DNA of 64,000 nucleotides, from positions 62,001 through 126,000 of the forward strand of contig JBJOFG010000015.1 in the NCBI GenBank assembly GCA_046048875.1, in the 5' to 3' direction. Made by a program: the position numbers and the translations under genes. This DNA comes from CAIZGX01 sp046048875. Lineage in GTDB: Bacteria; Bacteroidota; Bacteroidia; Flavobacteriales_D; Sanyastnellaceae. Of the stretch, positions 59,050 through 64,000 are shown in pieces. The notes under the pieces were generated by a model. That model was given only the letters and a program-made list of their open reading frames with translations. It was not told where the DNA came from and made no database searches. The first letter of the stretch is position 1. Every line of letters begins with the position of its first letter.

Positions 59050-59688
59050 ATGAAAAAGAAAGAGGCGGCGGATTTTGTGCGGGTGGAATTAGAAAAGCTT
59101 TATCCGGAAACACCCATTCCGCTCGATCATACCGATGCTTTTACTTTGCTTATTGCGGTTCTGCTTTCAGCGCAATGCACAGATGCACGGGTGAACACCA
59201 TTACACCTCATCTATTCAAACGTGCGAACAATCCGTTCGACATGGTAAAGTTGAGCATTGAGGAAATTCGAGAAATTATAAAGCCTTGTGGACTTTCTCC
59301 TGCGAAGAGTAAAGCTATTTTCAATTTATCGTACATCATTATCAGTGAGCACAACGGAGAAGTCCCTGCTTCATTCGAAGCTTTGGAAGCACTTCCGGGT
59401 GTTGGACACAAGACCGCAAGTGTGGTTATGTCGCAAGCTTTCGGAGTGCCAGCCTTTCCTGTAGACACCCACATTCATCGTTTAATGACGCGTTGGAAAC
59501 TTACAAACGGAAAATCCGTAGAACAAACCGAACGAGACGCTAAGAAATTATTTCCTGAAGAAAGCTGGAATAAACTTCATCTTCAAATTATTTTTTATGG
59601 AAGGGAATATTCTCCGGCCAGAGGCTCGTTGCAGAACGATTTTATTACAGAAACATTGAATCCTAAATTATATAATTCATGGGGTTAA
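59050..59688 (+). CDS. nth: endonuclease III (Nth) lacking the iron-sulfur cysteines
   Basis: The 212-residue base-excision repair glycosylase/AP lyase removes oxidised pyrimidines. The HhH-GPD catalytic core is intact: K121 in LPGVGHKTAS and D139 in FPVDTHIHRL. The C-terminal region that normally holds the [4Fe-4S] cluster (C-x6-C-x2-C-x5-C) reads FYGREYSPARGSLQNDFIT (~182-200) and has no cysteine. The only cysteines are at 43 and 80. The catalytic function is therefore likely, but without a cluster. The gene starts right after the DUF6702-like gene and ends inside the next gene. Confidence 0.9.
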   Translation: MKKKEAADFVRVELEKLYPETPIPLDHTDAFTLLIAVLLSAQCTDARVNTITPHLFKRANNPFDMVKLSIEEIREIIKPCGLSPAKSKAIFNLSYIIISEHNGEVPASFEALEALPGVGHKTASVVMSQAFGVPAFPVDTHIHRLMTRWKLTNGKSVEQTERDAKKLFPEESWNKLHLQIIFYGREYSPARGSLQNDFITETLNPKLYNSWG

Positions 59689-60554
59689 GAAATAATTATC
59701 GAGAGGACATGCCATTCTTTGAGGTAATCATCAAAGACATAACTTGCCTGTTGAGAGAAGGATATTTCTATCTAAAAAACGGCGGGCGTTTACCCGTCTG
59801 GGTCGCCGCCCCGACATATCCAAGCAAGAAAACAACGCTCGCAAAGATTGCACGAATGAATGGCGCGAGACTCACCAATAAACTCGTCAAAAATCCTGAT
59901 GTCATCATCTACTTCGAAAATGCAACATACGGAAGTGCAAGCACTTTAAGACGTCGGTATCCCAAAGCACGAATCATAAATGTGAACTGTCCAGACATTA
60001 GTAAAGAGCGAGTTCATGTGGTTCACCTCGAGGCACTCGGCTACTCGATGAATTTAAATCCAAGAACATACATAGGTGTTGCTGTTGAGAAAAGTGATGA
60101 AAACGCGGTTCACGACGGGCAAGAAGTGATTTGCCCAATGGCCTATCCGAAAACAGATGCTGTGTACCAAAAAGTTTTAGACAACACCAACGAAAATGGT
60201 GAATATGTAGACATTCGCGTACCTGTCATTCAAGGTAAAATTCCATTGGTTTATCTAAAATTTAAAACAAAAAAAAATCGATTTACCAATAAAGCACATC
60301 GGGCAACTCTGCATTCACCAGGAGAAATATTCTCGTCTGAAGAAATTGAACAAATCGAAAAATATGCACTGGCCATGAAGGTAGACTTTTGCGAGTTCGA
60401 TGTTCTCCGACATAAAGGGAATAAGAAAATCTACATCATCGACGTTAACAAAACACCCTACGGTCCTCCTCATCCTTTGGGTAAAAAAGATCAAGAAATT
60501 GCTTTGCAGAAATTATCTGAGGCTTTTATGCGATTGATCAATACTAAAGCCTAA
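59679..60554 (+). CDS. ATP-grasp-like protein of unknown function
   Basis: The 291-residue protein overlaps nth by 10 bp; a start at 59709 (MPFFEV) is also possible. The C-terminal third, EQIEKYALAMKVDFCEFDVLRHKGNKKIYIIDVNKTPYGPPHP, has the D-x-R...D-x-N pattern of the ATP-grasp Mg-ATP site (D-[VL]-R and DVNKTP). The N-terminal half (PVWVAAPTYPSKKTTLAKIARMNGARL) may bind the acceptor substrate. ATP-grasp enzymes link a carboxylate to an amine or thiol. The substrate is unknown. Coexpression with nth is likely because of the overlap. Confidence 0.65.
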   Translation: MGLRNNYREDMPFFEVIIKDITCLLREGYFYLKNGGRLPVWVAAPTYPSKKTTLAKIARMNGARLTNKLVKNPDVIIYFENATYGSASTLRRRYPKARIINVNCPDISKERVHVVHLEALGYSMNLNPRTYIGVAVEKSDENAVHDGQEVICPMAYPKTDAVYQKVLDNTNENGEYVDIRVPVIQGKIPLVYLKFKTKKNRFTNKAHRATLHSPGEIFSSEEIEQIEKYALAMKVDFCEFDVLRHKGNKKIYIIDVNKTPYGPPHPLGKKDQEIALQKLSEAFMRLINTKA

Positions 60555-61797
60555 CGCTTGTAATCGAATTAGATAGTGATTCGTCAAAAGGCATTTGAAC
60601 CTTGATGTAATTTTCTGTAAAACCTGCTATTTTCCCTTCATCGTTCACAGATTCCCACAATACTCTGGCTTCCGTTCCTTTAAACGAAGCATCAAAAGCC
60701 GCGCGCTTCTTGGCACTCAACAAGCGTAAGATTTTATTTCGTTCGTTTCGAACTTCCATCGGGACAATGTCTTCAATGCGAAGCGCTGTTGTGTTTGGTC
60801 GTTCGCTGTATGTAAATACGTGCAAATAAGAAACGTCGAGATCTTTCAGGAATTCAACCGTCTCATTGAAATGCTCGTTGGTTTCGCCAGGAAAACCTAC
60901 AATAACATCAACACCAATACACGCATGCGGCATGGCATTCTTGATGGTTGCAATGCGTTCACGATACAAATCTGTTCTGTAACGGCGTCGCATCCCCTTC
61001 AAAATATCGTCGCTTCCACTTTGAAGAGGAATATGAAAATGAGGCATGAAGTGTTTCGAAGTAGCAACGAATGAAATGATTTCATTCGTCAACAGATTCG
61101 GTTCAATGCTACTGATTCTGTACCTCTCTATTCCATCCAACTCATCCAACTTCTGAATCAAATCCAACAACGTTTCGTTGTGAGCCGTTCCGAAATCACC
61201 AATGTTCACGCCGGTGAGAACAATCTCCTTCGCTCCGCCAGCAATGGCCTTCTTCGCTTCTTCTAATGTTGCTGCTACATTCGCGCTTCGAGATCTCCCT
61301 CGTGCTAAAGGAATGGTACAGAACGCGCAGAAATAATTGCATCCGTCTTGAACCTTCAAAAAAGTGCGCGTTCGATCACCTGAGGAAAACGACGGAATGA
61401 ATTCTTTCACATCTTTAATTTCTCCAGCGAAAATCTTTCCTTCCGATTCGTCATGTGCTTTAATACGATCAATCAAATTGAATTTTTCATTCGCCCCCAA
61501 CACCACATTCACCCCTTCAATTTTTGAAATCTCCTCTGGTTTCAATTGTGCGTAACATCCAATAACAGCAATGAAAACATTAGGATTTGAACGCTTCGCT
61601 CTTCGCACGGTGTAGCGACATTTCTGATCGGCTTCATCGGTTACGCTGCATGTGTTGATGACCAAGACATCAGGTCCTTCTTCCAACTCCACTCTACCAT
61701 ATCCCTGTTCTTGAAAATCTCTCGCAAGCGTGCTCGACTCCGAAAAATTCAGCTTACACCCTAATGTATGAAATGAAAATGTTTTAAAATCTCTCAT
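60544..61797 (-). CDS. mtaB: tRNA t6A37 methylthiotransferase MtaB
   Basis: The 417-residue radical-SAM enzyme of the methylthiotransferase family has an N-terminal UPF0004 domain with cluster-binding Cys (TLGCKLNFSES, NTCSVTDEADQKC, IGCYAQL), the radical-SAM motif CNYFCAFCTIP (~145-155) and a C-terminal TRAM domain (EARVLWE...GKIAGFTENYIKVQ). The pattern fits MtaB, which methylthiolates t6A37 to ms2t6A37, and not MiaB or RimO. It overlaps the ATP-grasp-like gene (convergent) by 11 bp and starts within 4 bp of the gldH stop, so it is cotranscribed with gldH. Confidence 0.92.
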   Translation of the reverse strand: MRDFKTFSFHTLGCKLNFSESSTLARDFQEQGYGRVELEEGPDVLVINTCSVTDEADQKCRYTVRRAKRSNPNVFIAVIGCYAQLKPEEISKIEGVNVVLGANEKFNLIDRIKAHDESEGKIFAGEIKDVKEFIPSFSSGDRTRTFLKVQDGCNYFCAFCTIPLARGRSRSANVAATLEEAKKAIAGGAKEIVLTGVNIGDFGTAHNETLLDLIQKLDELDGIERYRISSIEPNLLTNEIISFVATSKHFMPHFHIPLQSGSDDILKGMRRRYRTDLYRERIATIKNAMPHACIGVDVIVGFPGETNEHFNETVEFLKDLDVSYLHVFTYSERPNTTALRIEDIVPMEVRNERNKILRLLSAKKRAAFDASFKGTEARVLWESVNDEGKIAGFTENYIKVQMPFDESLSNSITSVRL

Positions 61798-62261
61798 GAT
61801 TTCTTCGCTTTTGGAACTGCTCTTAATCGAAGCTCCATGATTCCCAACAATACATCAACTGGATGATTAAACGAAATCTCATAGGTGTAAACGCCGTGGT
61901 CCTCGTATTGCTTATTCGAATCTAACTCGCGCTCAATGTCGCCACTGATGTCACCCACAAATCCGTTTTGATTTTTTATTTCTACCGTCACGTCGCGCGG
62001 AACAACTACGCCGTGCTCTGAAATCTCTTTGATATGCAATTCCAATTTATCGAAAGGAAAAAGCGTGGTGTAACGAACATCTAAATACAATTCACAAGGC
62101 TCGGCGTTTTCTCGGATGTCCAATTTCAACACTGCGGGCTCACTCTTTTTCCACTGAAGACTTTCGTCGAATTCAAAATTTGCTTCAGCAATGGGGGTAG
62201 GATCACAACTCACCATTGCAAACGAAGCCAACAACAAAAACAAAAAGCCCTTTTTTAACAT
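61794..62261 (-). CDS. gldH: gliding motility lipoprotein GldH
   Basis: The 155-residue protein is a lipoprotein (lipobox MVSC, Cys19) with a β-sandwich-like body: LYLDVRYTTLFPFDKLELHIKE, HGVYTYEISFNHPVDVLLGIMELRLR. These match the GldH family, which in Flavobacterium johnsoniae is required for gliding and protein secretion. The exact function of GldH is not known; it lies in the outer membrane or periplasm. It starts the gldH-mtaB pair, 9 bp downstream of the TonB-dependent receptor stop, so it may continue the receptor's transcript. Confidence 0.8.
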   Translation of the reverse strand: MLKKGFLFLLLASFAMVSCDPTPIAEANFEFDESLQWKKSEPAVLKLDIRENAEPCELYLDVRYTTLFPFDKLELHIKEISEHGVVVPRDVTVEIKNQNGFVGDISGDIERELDSNKQYEDHGVYTYEISFNHPVDVLLGIMELRLRAVPKAKKS

Positions 62262-62270
62262 GCTGCAAAT

Positions 62271-64000
62271 TTACAAGAAGAAACGCAGTGTAATTCCTGA
62301 ATAAAAATTTCTTCGCGCCATCGGATTGAAAAACCTTCCTCCTACTCCATTCAACTGATAGAAAGTGGTGTAATTCGTATTCAATACGTTATTCGCTCCA
62401 ATATTCATATTGATAGAACCAACTTGTCTAATTCGTGTTACTAAATCATAATCCCCTGCAACTTCGTCGCGCTTAATGAATGTATGTCCGTAAGTGACTT
62501 CGGTATTCAATACGTTTCTCGCAGCCGACCATTCGGTTTGAGTTGAATTCAAAGGTGCCTTATCGGTCCACTGATTCGTAATTGACCAACCGAATCCATA
62601 AAATCCGGTGAAATTCAACCCTACGTTACATTGCGCCAAAGGCATCCCTGGCATTCTTCCCAAACCACTCTCGTCGCGCAATTCATAGTTCGTCCAAGAA
62701 CCACTTACCCATCCATATATACGGACCCTTTCGAGCTCAACCGTCCCGCTTCCTGAGAACTCCATCCCTCGCTGAACGAGTTTGCCTGCGTTAATATATG
62801 TTGCATAATATCCATTGAACAAAGACTCCTTCGGAACAATCGCATCGATAATTTGCTGATCGTAAATGCTCATTTCAACAAACCACAATTTCCCCGAACC
62901 CTTCACTCCTACTTCGACATTGCGTGCGAATTCATTTTTCAAATTCTCATTCAAATATTGATTTGAATAATCGTATTGCTCAAAGATTGTTGGGGCGCTG
63001 CTGCCGGTGCTGTAATTTCCGAAGACGTTCCAGTTTCCAGACTCTTCACTTTTCTTTAGGGAATAACTTATTCCGACATTCGGATAAAGTCTTGCTTGCG
63101 GATTCGCATTGGTGTATGCTTCCACGAGAACCAACTGCTGTGCAGCATCTCTGGACGTTCCTGTTATTCGAGCTTGTGTATTATTCAATCCAACAGCGGC
63201 CGTTGCAAACAATCGCTTCGCCACTTCCGCTTCCACCTGATAGAAAAAATTCGAAGTGATGTAATCTACGTTGAAGTTGTATTTCGAAATACCGTTCGAT
63301 TCACCGTTCAACAATCCGAATTCATTCAACTGGAAATTTTCAAATTGAAACTCTTGTCCCAACGATGACTTTAACTTAACAGGAAATTTACCATTTTTAT
63401 TTAGGTCGAAGGATTTCGATAAGACTGCTCGCTCTCCATTTCCTTTTGCCTTCTCATCTTTATATCCGCTTGAAGCAGCTGATGTCCCATACGGATTTAT
63501 TTTTTCGGTTTGAAAGAGATTCGCTGAAAGCTCAAGTAAAAAATTCTTTTTCGAAAGATATTCACCTGAATATCCGAGCATGTCTCGCGTGCGATCCACG
63601 TGTGCGTTATTCTCTGCGCTGAACGCATTGGCCTGTCGCGGATCGGAATCTATTTGAGAAGCCGAAATAGCACCGGGCAATTCCCAATATCCTTTGTAAA
63701 GCATGGCCATGAGATAGTGCTTCGAACGCTTGGTATTGGCAGAAAACTCGAGTAAGGTTTGTTCTTTTTTGTTCGCCTCTTGATTGCGATAACCTTTGGT
63801 TTCCTGATTCACCTGACTCACCATTAAACTGAATCCCTGCTTACTTGCTCCAGCTTGATAAACCATTTTGTTGTAACCGAATTCTCCATGCTCGAATTGC
63901 GCCTTTGCATATACAGATTGGGTTAATGAATAAGGCGTAAACAGAACAACTCCTCCAGTTCCATTTCCCCACACCCCACTGCCTGGACCTTTCAAAATAT
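62271..64000 (-). CDS. TonB-dependent outer-membrane receptor, C-terminal part
   Basis: The gene runs off the right edge of the window: the frame is open at base 64000 (codons ILKGPGSG, with TTG at 63995 not the real start). The visible 576 residues contain the end of the plug domain (LKGPGSGVWGNGTGGVVLF) and most of a 22-stranded β-barrel, ending with FYSGITLRFFL, the terminal aromatic β-strand. The barrel resembles siderophore or vitamin receptors, since the SusC-specific N-terminal domain cannot be seen. The ligand is unknown. It lies upstream of gldH and mtaB in the same direction. Confidence 0.88.
   Translation of the reverse strand, partial: ILKGPGSGVWGNGTGGVVLFTPYSLTQSVYAKAQFEHGEFGYNKMVYQAGASKQGFSLMVSQVNQETKGYRNQEANKKEQTLLEFSANTKRSKHYLMAMLYKGYWELPGAISASQIDSDPRQANAFSAENNAHVDRTRDMLGYSGEYLSKKNFLLELSANLFQTEKINPYGTSAASSGYKDEKAKGNGERAVLSKSFDLNKNGKFPVKLKSSLGQEFQFENFQLNEFGLLNGESNGISKYNFNVDYITSNFFYQVEAEVAKRLFATAAVGLNNTQARITGTSRDAAQQLVLVEAYTNANPQARLYPNVGISYSLKKSEESGNWNVFGNYSTGSSAPTIFEQYDYSNQYLNENLKNEFARNVEVGVKGSGKLWFVEMSIYDQQIIDAIVPKESLFNGYYATYINAGKLVQRGMEFSGSGTVELERVRIYGWVSGSWTNYELRDESGLGRMPGMPLAQCNVGLNFTGFYGFGWSITNQWTDKAPLNSTQTEWSAARNVLNTEVTYGHTFIKRDEVAGDYDLVTRIRQVGSINMNIGANNVLNTNYTTFYQLNGVGGRFFNPMARRNFYSGITLRFFL

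Overview
The window looks like chromosomal DNA of a Bacteroidota bacterium, most likely a member of the Flavobacteriales. The evidence is two large secreted proteins with type IX secretion (T9SS) sorting domains, a GldH-like gliding lipoprotein and a GldI-like prolyl isomerase, a SusC-type/TonB-dependent receptor fragment, an FeS-less endonuclease III, and promoters of the Bacteroidota type (TAnnTTTG boxes) with little Shine-Dalgarno signal. There are no phage genes, insertion sequences, rRNAs or tRNAs. The only RNA gene seen is tmRNA (ssrA).

Layout. 1-1.4 kb: the end of a T9SS cargo protein. 1.5-10.3 kb: GH3-like ligase, deoxynucleoside kinase, YaaA, LOG-family protein, a two-component pair, fabD, lhgO and a small Cys-rich secreted protein. 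10.3-12.8 kb: a TonB-like protein, a Lys1-like dehydrogenase and ssrA. 12.8-17.1 kb: a four-gene minus-strand operon (acyltransferase, class III aminotransferase, SDR, exported GH109-like protein). 17.2-28.8 kb: a coiled-coil lipoprotein, a 1431-residue T9SS protein, polyprenyl synthase, meaB, a TSUP transporter, AMP nucleosidase, dnaN and a rhomboid. 28.9-39.7 kb: SirB1-like protein, a palindromic repeat cluster, trmN6, a PaaY-like protein, two thiolases, surE-lpxB, a SpoIID-domain protein, YigZ and a FlaA1/WbpM-type dehydratase. 39.9-44.3 kb: a 1487-residue secreted orphan.

44.3-50.3 kb is the most interesting part. It is a tight four-gene operon encoding an outer-membrane TolC-like protein fused to a GH18-like domain, a HlyD-type membrane fusion protein, a cytosolic protein with five CxxC pairs followed by a degenerate GGDEF domain, and a membrane GT2 polysaccharide synthase. 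I read it as a synthase-dependent exopolysaccharide secretion system that does not match pga, pel, bcs or alg in composition.

50.4-64 kb is housekeeping again: eno, rluF, comB, a P1-nuclease/PLC-like protein, aldehyde dehydrogenase, a DUF1295 protein, a GldI-like isomerase, nrnA, nth, an ATP-grasp-like orphan, mtaB, gldH and the C-terminal part of a TonB-dependent receptor that runs off the window.

Intergenic regions are short. Several genes have a TAnnTTTG box only 4 nt before the ATG, which suggests leaderless transcripts. All functional calls come from reading motifs and recalled family features; no database search was run.
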